Shown here piece by piece: positions 37,872 to 46,429 of a stretch of 64,000 nucleotides of DNA. Source of the stretch: Lacticaseibacillus jixianensis (GTDB lineage Bacteria > Bacillota > Bacilli > Lactobacillales > Lactobacillaceae); assembly GCF_003946485.1 (NCBI RefSeq), contig NZ_RHOJ01000001.1, forward strand, positions 1-64,000. The letters are read 5' to 3'. The notes under the pieces were generated by a model, which was not told where the DNA came from, made no database searches, and worked only from the letters and a program-made list of their open reading frames with translations. Position 1 is the first letter of the stretch, and each line of letters starts with the position of its first letter. The position numbers were made by a program, and so were the translations under genes.

Positions 37872-39494
37872 GTGCTAACTGTTTCTAACGTCTCAATGAC
37901 GTTTTCCGACCGGACACTGTATTCCGACGTCAACCTGAAGTTCACGCCAGGCAACTGTTACGGCATCATCGGTGCCAATGGCGCAGGCAAGTCCACCTTC
38001 CTGCGCATCCTGGAGGGCAAGCTGACCCCGACTGAGGGCAGTGTGACGCTGGATCCAAACGAGCGCATGAGCTCCTTGAAGCAGGATCACTTTGCCTTCG
38101 ATGATCAAACTGTCATGAACACGGTGCTGCAGGGTTACACCCGGCTGTACGCGGTGATGACAGAAAAGGATGCCTTGTACCAAAAGGCCGATTTCACTGA
38201 GGCAGACGGGAACCGCGCCGCCGAGCTGGAAGGCGAGTTTGCCGAAATGGACGGCTGGAACGCCGAATCTGACGCCAGCCAGCTGCTGCAGAGCCTGGGG
38301 ATCCCTGAGGCGCAGCACCAGAGCCTGATGAGTGAGCTGCCGGAAGGCGAGAAGGTCAAGGTGCTGCTGGCGCAGGCCCTGTTTGGCAAGCCTGACGTTT
38401 TGCTGCTGGACGAGCCGACCAACGGACTGGATCCCCAGACGATCGCCTGGCTGGAGGACTTTCTGGCCGATTATCAAAACACAGTCTTGGTGGTCAGCCA
38501 CGACCGGCACTTCCTGAACGCCGTTTGCACGATGATGTGCGACGTTGACTTCGGCAAGATCGAGCTGTTTGTCGGCAACTACGATTTTTGGTTGGAAAGT
38601 TCAAAGCTGGCCCAGCAGCTGCGCAGTCAGCAGAACGCGAAAAAAGAGGAGCAGATGAAGCAGCTTCAGGACTTTATCGCGCGCTTTTCGGCGAACGCCT
38701 CGAAGTCCAAGCAAGCGACCTCAAGAAAGAAGCAGCTGGAGAAGATCACGCTGGATGACATCAAGCCGTCCAGCCGCAAGTACCCTTACATCAAGTTCAC
38801 CCCGGAGCGCGAGATCGGCAATGACCTCCTCCGGGTGGCGAACGTGGCCAAGACCATCGATGGGGAGCAGATCCTCAGCAACGTCTCCTTCATCCTGCGG
38901 CCCGGCGACAAAACCGCCATTATCTCGCGTTCGGACGTCACGGCCAGCGTCTTGATGCAGATCCTCGCCGGCACCATGACGCCCGACACCGGCAGCGTGA
39001 CCTGGGGCGTGACCACCTCTCGCGCCTCGATGCCGCGCGACCTGAACCCGGAATTTGCCGACGAACGCCTCGACATCCTCGAGTGGTTGCGGCAGTTTGC
39101 CAGCAAGGAAGAGTCCGATAATACGTTCCTGCGCGGGTTTCTCGGGCAGATGCTGTTTCGCGGCGACGACGTCTTGAAGAAGACGCCGGTCATGTCCGGG
39201 GGCGAGAAGGTCCGCGCCTACCTCGCCAAAATGATGCTGAGCAAGGCCAACGTGCTGCTGCTGGACGATCCGACCAACCACTTGGATCTGGAAAGCATCA
39301 CGGCCCTGAACGATGCCCTGATCGATTTTCCTGGCTCGCTGATCTTCACCAGCCACGATCACCAGTTCATTCAGACCATCGCCGATCACATCATCGAAGT
39401 CGGACCGAAAGGCATTGTCGACCGTGCCGACACCAGCTATGACGAATTCATGGCTCATGAGATCGCGCAGGCCCAGGTCGCAAACATCTACTAG
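37872..39494 (+). CDS. ABC-F protein, YkpA/YbiT group
   Basis: 540-residue soluble twin ATPase, ribosome-associated by family. Domain 1: Walker A GANGAGKST, Walker B LLLDEPTNGLD, H-loop SHDRHF, and a weak signature (SELPEGEKVKVLLAQ) as usual in this group. A Lys-rich linker lies at about 255-300 (SKSKQATSRKKQ). Domain 2: good signature MSGGEKVRAYLAKMM and SHDHQF, but the P-loop reads SRSDVTAS with no lysine, and Walker B is LLLDDPTNHLD (Asp for Glu). Start is GTG at 37872 (GAGG 7 nt before), giving VLTVSNVSM; the ATG at 37839 adds 11 residues without a ribosome binding site. Confidence 0.88.
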   Translation: MLTVSNVSMTFSDRTLYSDVNLKFTPGNCYGIIGANGAGKSTFLRILEGKLTPTEGSVTLDPNERMSSLKQDHFAFDDQTVMNTVLQGYTRLYAVMTEKDALYQKADFTEADGNRAAELEGEFAEMDGWNAESDASQLLQSLGIPEAQHQSLMSELPEGEKVKVLLAQALFGKPDVLLLDEPTNGLDPQTIAWLEDFLADYQNTVLVVSHDRHFLNAVCTMMCDVDFGKIELFVGNYDFWLESSKLAQQLRSQQNAKKEEQMKQLQDFIARFSANASKSKQATSRKKQLEKITLDDIKPSSRKYPYIKFTPEREIGNDLLRVANVAKTIDGEQILSNVSFILRPGDKTAIISRSDVTASVLMQILAGTMTPDTGSVTWGVTTSRASMPRDLNPEFADERLDILEWLRQFASKEESDNTFLRGFLGQMLFRGDDVLKKTPVMSGGEKVRAYLAKMMLSKANVLLLDDPTNHLDLESITALNDALIDFPGSLIFTSHDHQFIQTIADHIIEVGPKGIVDRADTSYDEFMAHEIAQAQVANIY

Positions 39495-39569
39495 CAGCGC
39501 CCAATCTAAGATTAGTGCCGGTGCGTGAGCCAACTTGCCATCGGCGCGTCGCTACACCCAGCCACGCAA

Positions 39570-39613
39570 ACACCCCTGCACCGCGATTCACTTCGAATCG
39601 CGATGCAGGGGTG
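39570..39613. repeat. Dispersed hairpin element, copy 2
   Basis: ACACCCCTGCACCGCGATTC (39570-39589), 5-nt loop, then its inverse with one mismatch to 39613. Same GCGATTC/GAATCGC core as at 11,340 and 49,955. No T-run follows, so it is not a plain terminator. Confidence 0.6.
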
Positions 39614-39663
39614 TCGTCGTTGTTGGCTAACACCGCTTTGGGTTTAACCCTCGCGTTACTTGT

Positions 39664-40290
39664 TCATAGCAGTTTCAGTAGATCGTCTGGCTGCTTCAGG
39701 CGGTAGGCGATCGGTTCAAACGCCGGGGTGGGTTGAGGCGTGGTCCAGGTGGCCAGGCCAAACGCGACTTCGGCATCGTGGGCGGCCTGGGCGTCTGTCA
39801 GGGTGTCCCCGATGTATAGCAGGGTCGAGCGGTCGGCGTTCAGCCGCTCGGCCGCAAGCAGGATCGGGTCCCCGGCCGGTTTGTCCCGTTTGGCCTCACC
39901 GGTGGTAACGTGGGTGTCCGTATAATTGCTGAAGTGGTAGCGCTGGTCGTCGATGGCGAACTCAGCCGCACTTTTGGCGGTCACGATCGCGATCTTGGCG
40001 CCGGCTTTCCGCAGCTGGGTCAACACCTCAGGAAAGTTGCCGACCCAGCCAGACAGGTCTGAGAAGGCCAGGGAGTCGTCGATCCACTCCTGGATCGCGG
40101 CGGCGTTCGCGGCCGGTTCCGTGAACCCGAGCCGATTCATTGTCGCCTGTGAGGTGATCCCGTTGGAAAAGGTGAGCTCCGCCAGTGCGTAATCTTTACC
40201 GTGGCGGCGCATCATGCGCTGTAAGCCGTGCAGGTACATGTTCGGTGAATCGATCAGCGTGCCGTCGATGTCGAAAACAAAAGTGTTCAT
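39664..40290 (-). CDS. HAD-family phosphatase
   Basis: 208 residues. FVFDIDGTLIDSP carries the nucleophile and acid/base Asp; IAIVTAKSAAEF is motif II; GDTLTDAQAAHDA is motif IV. A helical cap (about 15-85) makes it a subclass I enzyme like phosphoglycolate or pyrophosphate phosphatases. Start at 40290 follows AGGAGG; the 34 residues in front of it in the longest frame have no support. Substrate not predictable. Confidence 0.88.
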   Translation of the reverse strand: MNTFVFDIDGTLIDSPNMYLHGLQRMMRRHGKDYALAELTFSNGITSQATMNRLGFTEPAANAAAIQEWIDDSLAFSDLSGWVGNFPEVLTQLRKAGAKIAIVTAKSAAEFAIDDQRYHFSNYTDTHVTTGEAKRDKPAGDPILLAAERLNADRSTLLYIGDTLTDAQAAHDAEVAFGLATWTTPQPTPAFEPIAYRLKQPDDLLKLL

Positions 40291-40428
40291 AAGCTTCCTC
40301 CTAGGTTCAGTATAGCGGAAAGCAGCCCGGGCGGGGGACAAGAAATCTTCGGCCAAAGAGAGGCGAATCGGCGTTGACAGGGCGGTGAACAAATGTTTGG
40401 ATTAGAGGTAAGAAATGGGGGCGTTCAT

Positions 40429-41541
40429 ATGCGGATCATGCATACGGCCGATTGGCATATCGGCAAACGACTGGCCGGCTTTGACCTGGCGGCGGACCAA
40501 GAGGCGGTGTTTGAGGAACTCGTCAAGGTGGCGGCGCGAGAGCAGGTCGACGCGATCATCATTGCCGGTGACTTGTACGACCGGGCCAACCCCAGCGAGG
40601 AGTCCGTTCTGCAGGTCAATCATATGCTGAAGCGGCTCAATCGCGAGCTGCACTACCCGCTCTTGGTGGTGTCGGGCAATCACGACTCGGGGGTGCGCCT
40701 GGGGAGTGGCCGGGAGTGGTTTGATGCGACGGGTCTTTTCATGCACACCACCCTGGCAGAGGCCTTCACGCCGGTCGTGCTTGGGGACACTCAGTTTTTC
40801 CTCCTACCCTACTTTGAACCGGTCGCCGCGCGGCTGTATTTTGACGACGCGACGTTGACGAACATCAACAAGGCGATGCACCGCGTCAGTCAGACGCTCC
40901 AGCAGCAGTTTGACCCGGCCAAAAAGCACGTGCTAGTGGCCCACTTTTTTGCGGCCGGCAGTACGCATTCGGAGTCTGAAACGCTGGTCAACGTCGGCGG
41001 TCTCGATGCCGTGGCCGTTTCCGATCTGGCGGCCTTTGATTATGTGGCGCTGGGCCACCTTCATAATCGCCACGCCCTCAATGAAGCAAAGGTGCAGTAC
41101 GCCGGGTCGCTGCTGAAGTACTCAGTGTCGGAGGCCCACCAGGAAAAAGGAGTCTACATTCTGGACACCGAGACGATGCGGCGCAAGTTCGTCAGCATCA
41201 AGCCCCTGCACGACCTTCAGCACTTGACCGGGACCTTTGCGGGGTTTGCGGACCCCGCCGGTTTTTCTGCCGCAGAGCGTGACGCGTACACCGCGCTGAC
41301 GCTCAAGGACGACACCGTGATCCCCAACGTGATGGCCACTTTGCGGAAGATCTTTCCGCGGCTGATCGGGCTGGACCGCGAACGTCAGGTCGATCTGGGC
41401 GAACAGCCGCACGCCAACGTTAAGCTGGCACCCACTATGCTGGTGGCGGAGTTTTTCCACCAGGTCACCGGCCACGAAATGAGTGCAGAGCAGCTTGAAT
41501 GGGCGAAAAGTGCGCTGGTCAAGGCAAAGGAGGAAGACTAA
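40429..41541 (+). CDS. sbcD: Nuclease SbcCD subunit D
   Basis: 370 residues, Mre11-like phosphoesterase that cuts hairpins and processes double-strand ends with SbcC. Metal-binding motifs in order: HTADWHIGK (about 4-12), IIAGDLYDRANPSEE (about 46), SGNHDSG (about 83), LVAHFF (about 178), ALGHLHNRH (about 218). Start at 40429 behind GGGGG. Stop overlaps the sbcC start by one base. Confidence 0.95.
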   Translation: MRIMHTADWHIGKRLAGFDLAADQEAVFEELVKVAAREQVDAIIIAGDLYDRANPSEESVLQVNHMLKRLNRELHYPLLVVSGNHDSGVRLGSGREWFDATGLFMHTTLAEAFTPVVLGDTQFFLLPYFEPVAARLYFDDATLTNINKAMHRVSQTLQQQFDPAKKHVLVAHFFAAGSTHSESETLVNVGGLDAVAVSDLAAFDYVALGHLHNRHALNEAKVQYAGSLLKYSVSEAHQEKGVYILDTETMRRKFVSIKPLHDLQHLTGTFAGFADPAGFSAAERDAYTALTLKDDTVIPNVMATLRKIFPRLIGLDRERQVDLGEQPHANVKLAPTMLVAEFFHQVTGHEMSAEQLEWAKSALVKAKEED

Positions 41542-44500
41542 TGCAGCTGCAGACGTTGCGGATGGAATTTTTCGGGCCGTACCGGGACGAAACGGTCGAT
41601 TTTGCAAGTTTTGACGACACGCCGCTGTTCTTGATCACCGGCAAGACCGGCAGTGGTAAGACTACCATCTTCGACGCGTTGGTGTTTGCGTTGTACGGTG
41701 ACACTTCTGGTGATGAGCGCAGCGGGGATGAGATGCGCGCCAACTTCGCCACGCCGGCCCAAAAAACGCGGGTCACGCTGCGGTTTCACCATAATGGTCA
41801 CGATTATGAGATCTGGCGCGAACCGGCCCAGGCCCTCGCCAAAAAGCGCGGCAAAGGGACCACTGCCAGCACCATGAACCAGTGTCTGACCGTTTACACG
41901 GATGGGAAAGAAAGCGGCCAGTGGACCAAAAAGCGTGACGTCGCCCCCCGGATCAATGACCTGCTGCATCTGGACGCTGATCAATTCCGGCAGATCATCC
42001 TGCTGCCGCAGGGCCAGTTTAGGCAGTTTTTGGATGCCAATTCCGATGATAAGGGTAAGCTCTTGCAGCGGCTTTTTGGGACCGGCATTTACGCCCGCTG
42101 GCAGGAGGCGGTGAAGCAAGCGGCCAAAAGCGCCCAAGCCAAGGTCAAACATACCAGTGATCAGTTGACCACGCTTGCTGGCCAGTTTGCCTACGCTAAG
42201 GACCACCAGCCAGCCGCCGCAACGCTGACGGACCAGCTCGCGGCAATGAAGCAGACGGTCATCGTGATGCAGGCGGACAGACAGGCGGCAGAGAACGCGC
42301 TGAAGCAGGCGGAGGCGGCTTACGAAAAGGCGAATCAGGCCTATCAAACTGGCAGTCAGCTTCAGCAGGCCTTCGCCCAGCAAACGGCGGCCACTGCCGC
42401 ATTAGCCGAGCTGGCCGCTGCGGCCCCGAAGCGTGCGTCCCAGACCGCCCGCCTCGCCCAGCTCGAATGGGTGGCAGCACACACGGCCGATGCGGATCGG
42501 CTGGCCGGCCAGCGCGCAGAACTTACCACCTTGGCCCAGACCCTAGTGCGCACGACTGCCGCCTTAAGCGCCGCTCAGGTCAAGCTGGCGGCTGCCCAGC
42601 AGAGCCAGGCCGCATTGGCGGCCAAGGCCGCTGACGTAGCGGCCGCCCGCACGCGCCTGCAGCAGTTGGCCGCCCTGCGGCCACAACTGGAGCGGGTCGC
42701 TGCGCTGCAGCAGGCGCAGGCGCTCGCCCAGACCCAGTTGCAAGCCGCAACCACCAGGCACAAGGCGGCGCAGACGCAAGCAGATCAGATTGCGGCGGCG
42801 CTGAAGCAAAACGCGGTTAAGATTCAGCAGCTGATGGCGGCAGATCAAGAGCCAGCCTATCAGGCGCAAGCCCTGCGTCTGGCCGCGCTGAAGCCGGTGT
42901 ACGAGCAGTGGCAGGAAGTAACGCGCGACCTGGATAAAGCGCAGCACGAAGCCGCTGCGGCCCGGACGACGGTCGCCAAGGCCGCCAAGGCGGCCGCGGG
43001 CGCGCAGGCCCAGTACGTGAAGCGCCATGATGCGCAGCTTGCGGCCCAGATCGCCAACTTGGCAGGGCAGCTTTCCCCGGGGGCGCCCTGCCCGGTGTGC
43101 GGGAGTACCGACCATCCGCACCCAGCTGCCGGGCGCACTGCGGCCTCCGTTTCAGAGGAGGACGTTGAGCGTGCCGACGCTGAGCGGCAGACGGCTCAGC
43201 GCCGCTTGGCTGAAGCTCAGGCAACCCTTGATCACGTGCTGGCGAACGCAGCCAAACTGACGACGCAGCGGGCGGACTTGGCCGCGGAACTGGCTGAAGA
43301 CGGTGCGGCGGCGCAGGCGTACCAGCAGCTTGTTGATCAGGTCGCCCAGCTTAAGCAGGCGGTGGCAGCACAGCAAAGTGCGCTTGCCCGGTTGCAGCAA
43401 GAGGGAGACCGCCTGCAGCAGGCCCAAGCCAGTGCGGCGCCTGCGCTGCAGCGCGCCGAAGCGGCGGCACATCAGGCGGATACTGCTTTGAGCAGTGCCG
43501 AGGCCGCCCTTGCAACCGCCCGGCAAGCTTTACCAGAGGCGGCGCCGGCACTTTCGGCGCTGACGGCCGAGCAACATGAACTGCAGGCCCAGATCGAGGC
43601 CTACGAAACTGCGCAGACGCAAAATCAGGCCGCGCTGAGCAGCGCCAAGGAAGCAGTCGCCAGTGCCCAGGCGACCAAGGCGGCGCAGGAGACGCAGCAG
43701 ACCACGCTCCAAACGGCGCTCGGCCGCGCCCAAGCAGACTTTACGCAGGCGCTTGACGAACACCTAGGGACCGCCGCTAACTTTGCGGCGCTGCGGACGC
43801 AGATCGACCAAGTCGCTCCGCTGAAGGCCACCCTGGAGGCGGCCAAGGCGCAGCAAACCGCGCAGACGGCCCTGCTGAAGCAAGCCACTGCGCAAATCGG
43901 GGACGCGGCGGCACCGGATCTCGCAGGCCTGCAGCAGGCCCGTGAACGGGCCGCGGCCGCGCAGCGTGCTGCGCAAGCAGGGACCGTGGATGCCCTGCGC
44001 CGGCTGGAGCAAAACCAGGCACTGATGACCCAAATCGAGGCCGCCTTTTCTCAGAACAAGGCGGCGCAAAGCAAGGCTGACGCCCTGGCCTCACTGGCGG
44101 ATGTGCTAAACGGCAATAATGATCGTAAGCTCTCGCTGGAGCGCTTCGTTTTACGCGCGTACCTTCAAGAGGTGCTGCGAGTCGCCAATTTCCGCTTCAG
44201 CAAACTCACGGCCGGGCGCTACCAGTTTCAGCTTCACCAAGAGCCCGGCAGCTATCGCAACGAGTCTGGACTGGAAATCGATGTGTACGACGACCAGGTC
44301 GGGGCGACCCGGTCCGTGCACACCTTATCCGGTGGTGAAAGCTTTATCGCCGCTCTTAGCTTAGCCTTGGCGCTTGGCGAGGTGATTCAGCGGGAGGCCG
44401 GCGGGATCGCCATCGATGCGCTTTTCGTGGATGAAGGTTTTGGCTCGCTGGATTCGGCTAGCCTGCACACGGCGATGGAAGCGCTGGAAACCATTGAAGG

Positions 44501-44627
44501 CCAGGCCCGCATGATCGGCATCATCAGCCACGTGGCCGAACTGCGGGCGACCGTGCCGGACCAACTGCAAGTCAACGCGACGGGCACGGGTGAGAGTCAC
44601 CTGCATGCCGTCCACGCCGATCGCTGA
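41541..44627 (+). CDS. sbcC: Nuclease SbcCD subunit C
   Basis: 1028-residue Rad50-like ATPase. N-terminal GKTGSGKTTIFDALVFALYG (Walker A); two very long Ala/Gln-rich coiled coils on either side of the zinc hook CPVCGSTDHPHPA (near 517); C-terminal LSGGESFIAALSLALALGE and LFVDEGFGSLD. Works with SbcD on palindromic or hairpin DNA. Start at 41541 (TAATG overlap, behind AAAGGAGGA). The palindrome arrays lie on both sides of this operon, an arrangement worth noting because SbcCD attacks such structures. Confidence 0.95.
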   Translation: MQLQTLRMEFFGPYRDETVDFASFDDTPLFLITGKTGSGKTTIFDALVFALYGDTSGDERSGDEMRANFATPAQKTRVTLRFHHNGHDYEIWREPAQALAKKRGKGTTASTMNQCLTVYTDGKESGQWTKKRDVAPRINDLLHLDADQFRQIILLPQGQFRQFLDANSDDKGKLLQRLFGTGIYARWQEAVKQAAKSAQAKVKHTSDQLTTLAGQFAYAKDHQPAAATLTDQLAAMKQTVIVMQADRQAAENALKQAEAAYEKANQAYQTGSQLQQAFAQQTAATAALAELAAAAPKRASQTARLAQLEWVAAHTADADRLAGQRAELTTLAQTLVRTTAALSAAQVKLAAAQQSQAALAAKAADVAAARTRLQQLAALRPQLERVAALQQAQALAQTQLQAATTRHKAAQTQADQIAAALKQNAVKIQQLMAADQEPAYQAQALRLAALKPVYEQWQEVTRDLDKAQHEAAAARTTVAKAAKAAAGAQAQYVKRHDAQLAAQIANLAGQLSPGAPCPVCGSTDHPHPAAGRTAASVSEEDVERADAERQTAQRRLAEAQATLDHVLANAAKLTTQRADLAAELAEDGAAAQAYQQLVDQVAQLKQAVAAQQSALARLQQEGDRLQQAQASAAPALQRAEAAAHQADTALSSAEAALATARQALPEAAPALSALTAEQHELQAQIEAYETAQTQNQAALSSAKEAVASAQATKAAQETQQTTLQTALGRAQADFTQALDEHLGTAANFAALRTQIDQVAPLKATLEAAKAQQTAQTALLKQATAQIGDAAAPDLAGLQQARERAAAAQRAAQAGTVDALRRLEQNQALMTQIEAAFSQNKAAQSKADALASLADVLNGNNDRKLSLERFVLRAYLQEVLRVANFRFSKLTAGRYQFQLHQEPGSYRNESGLEIDVYDDQVGATRSVHTLSGGESFIAALSLALALGEVIQREAGGIAIDALFVDEGFGSLDSASLHTAMEALETIEGQARMIGIISHVAELRATVPDQLQVNATGTGESHLHAVHADR

Positions 44628-44735
44628 GTTAGCAATTACCTGTGAAGTGTGCTAACGGCGCTGATAAGTGGTACACTAGTGGCGTTGAGGACGATGTTGT
44701 TCCCCGACAAAGCCACGGCAAAAGAGGCGAGAATG

Positions 44736-44879
44736 ATGGCAGGAAAGCTTAGCAAGGAAGAGCGCAAAGCGCTGATTCAAGAAGCTGAGAAGAAGCGCTC
44801 TGAGCACCCAGTAAAGAAGTCTGAGTCAGGGTTTGCCACAATCGACAAAGAAGCCGAGAAGCTCGAGAATGAAAACTAA
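44736..44879 (+). CDS. Small charged hypothetical protein
   Basis: 47 residues, about half Lys, Glu, Ser or Arg (KLSKEERKALIQEAEKKR). No membrane segment or known motif; likely a short helical soluble protein. Start 44733 or 44736 (two adjacent ATGs behind AGAGG). A -10 TACACT at about 44672 would give it its own transcript, and a terminator follows directly, which together support a real gene. Function unknown. Confidence 0.6.
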   Translation: MAGKLSKEERKALIQEAEKKRSEHPVKKSESGFATIDKEAEKLENEN

Positions 44880-44894
44880 GATCTTTAATCTTTG

Positions 44895-44922
44895 TAGTCG
44901 CCAGTGATGGCGGCTATTTTTT
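44895..44922 (+). terminator. Terminator of the small gene
   Basis: TAGTCGCC pairs with GGCGGCTA around a 6-nt loop, then six T. Confidence 0.85.
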
Positions 44923-44932
44923 ATGGTGCAAA

Positions 44933-45082
44933 GGGGCGACGTATTTAGCCCGACGGCTAGCCGCTACGCATGTCACCCTGTACGCCATAAATGGCTACAG
45001 GGTGATCATAGCCCAAGCCATTGCCGGCGTTCTTTGCCGGCGAGGGCTTGGGTGTAGCTAGCCGCTCGGGCGTTGTCGCCCC
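44933..45082 (-). repeat. Structured palindromic unit, inverted single copy with inserted hairpin
   Basis: On the minus strand the unit reads with outer stem GGGGCGAC/GTCGCCCC, second stem GCCCGA/TCGGGC, inner CGCCGGC/GCCGGC hairpin and third stem ACCCAAGCC/GGCTTGGG, matching the arrays at 35.4 and 45.9 kb. In its 3' arm a 40-nt sub-hairpin is inserted (CACCCTGTA-GCCAT / ATGGC-TACAGGGTG). A further hairpin GGTCTGG/CCAGACC with inner GGGGC/GGCCCC follows at 45114-45144. Confidence 0.75.
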
Positions 45083-45234
45083 GGCGCCCAGTTAAGGCAA
45101 GGTGCAAAGGAGAGGTCTGGCAACTGGGGCGGCCCCACCAGACCGCACGAAAATGAACAAAATGGATTATTCCTGTTAAATTTGTTGTGGGCCACCTGCT
45201 GGGGTATAATCGACTCAATTAGGTGGAGGTAGTC

Positions 45235-45882
45235 ATGACAGGCGAAGAGATCCGGCGCGGGGAGTTACTTTCGCGCATCAATAATGTGCTGGTCCAAGGC
45301 GGCCTTGCGGGGCAGTCGATGGCGTCTTTGGCCAAGGCCGTGGGCGTTAGCCGCGGGAAGCTCTATGTTTATTTTGCCAATCGTAAAGAAGTCGTGGGCG
45401 CCGTGGTCGATCAGTACCGGGAGCTGGCGGCAGACCAGATGGCCACCCCGTCCGCTCCGTGGACAGTCGAAGCATTGCCGCAGTGGCTGCTGGCCGCGGT
45501 GCTCGTACTGGCGTCGTGCAGTCCCGTGCTGTTAGCCGACATGACGCGCGCCTATCCAGACGAACGTCAGCGGGTGGCAGACGCCCAGCACCAGTTCGAA
45601 GAGCGGTTCGCCGCGTACCTCAACGAAGGGGTGGCCAACGGCACCTTTCACACCATCGATATTCCGTTGTTTTTGGCGATGATTCAGGCCAGTGTGGCCG
45701 GGCTGAACCATCCAGAACGGATCGGTCGCGCCGGCGCCAAGCCCGTGATCAAGCACTTGGTCCGCATTTTGACCTTAGTGCTGCTCGATGAGGCAGCGGC
45801 CAAGCGGCTCCTCACGCAGGAGCGCACCCAGCGGGCGGTAACGGCACTTGCCGGTGAATTGACCCTGCGCTACCAGCACTAA
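45235..45882 (+). CDS. TetR-family regulator
   Basis: 215 residues. The DNA-binding domain contains QSMASLAKAVGVSRGKLYVYFANRKE (about 24-49). The C-terminal domain has a hydrophobic core but no motif that names a ligand. Start at 45235 behind GGAGG. It stands alone between repeat units on both sides, with no obvious neighbouring target gene, so what it controls is unclear. Confidence 0.88.
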   Translation: MTGEEIRRGELLSRINNVLVQGGLAGQSMASLAKAVGVSRGKLYVYFANRKEVVGAVVDQYRELAADQMATPSAPWTVEALPQWLLAAVLVLASCSPVLLADMTRAYPDERQRVADAQHQFEERFAAYLNEGVANGTFHTIDIPLFLAMIQASVAGLNHPERIGRAGAKPVIKHLVRILTLVLLDEAAAKRLLTQERTQRAVTALAGELTLRYQH

Positions 45883-45884
45883 AC

Positions 45885-46425
45885 GGGCTCCGCGTTCGCA
45901 GTGGGGGAGCATATAGTTACGCCGCAAGCCTCGCCGCCAAAGTTCGGCGGGAAGACTTGAGGCGATGATCGCCCTGTAGCCATTTATGGTGTACAAGCTG
46001 ACATGCGGAGCGGCTAGCTGGCGGGCTCAGCGCGTCGCCCCCTCCGCACCTTCTAACTGGGCTCTGACGTGGCAACGGGGGAGCATCCCGCTACGCTCCA
46101 GTCCTCGTCGGCCAAGTACGCCGACAAGGACTAGAGCTAGGCTGGCTGTCCCCCTAAGACCGCCACGTCTACGCACCTTGTAACTGGGCTATGGGTCGCC
46201 AACGCCCGAGCACTCAGCTACGCCATCGCCCTCGCCGCCAAAAAGCGGCGGCAATGCCGACGGCTAGGCTGAGCGTCGGGCTAAGTGCGTCGCCCCTCCG
46301 CACCTTCCAACTGGGCTATGGTCGACAACGCCCGAGCAGCTAGCTACGCTTAGGGCCTTGGCGCTGAAAACCAGCACCAATGCCCTAAGCTAGGCTAGCT
46401 GTCGGGCTAAGTGCGTCGCCCTCCG
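45885..46425 (+). repeat. Array of four structured palindromic units
   Basis: Units f (degenerate, about 45890-46040), g (46066-46169; outer stem GACGTGGC/GCCACGTC, second GGGGGA/TCCCCC), h (46193-46296; second stem GCCCGA/TCGGGC, inner GCCGCC/GGCGGC, outer stem bulged) and i (46320-46421; second stem GCCCGA/TCGGGC, third GCTTAGGGC/GCCCTAAGC). Same spacer core CGCACCTT...CTGGGCT as the first array. Unit f holds a damaged copy of the inserted CCCTGTAGCCATTTATGG element. The final spacer runs into the stop codon of the next gene. Confidence 0.78.
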
Positions 46426-46429
46426 CACC

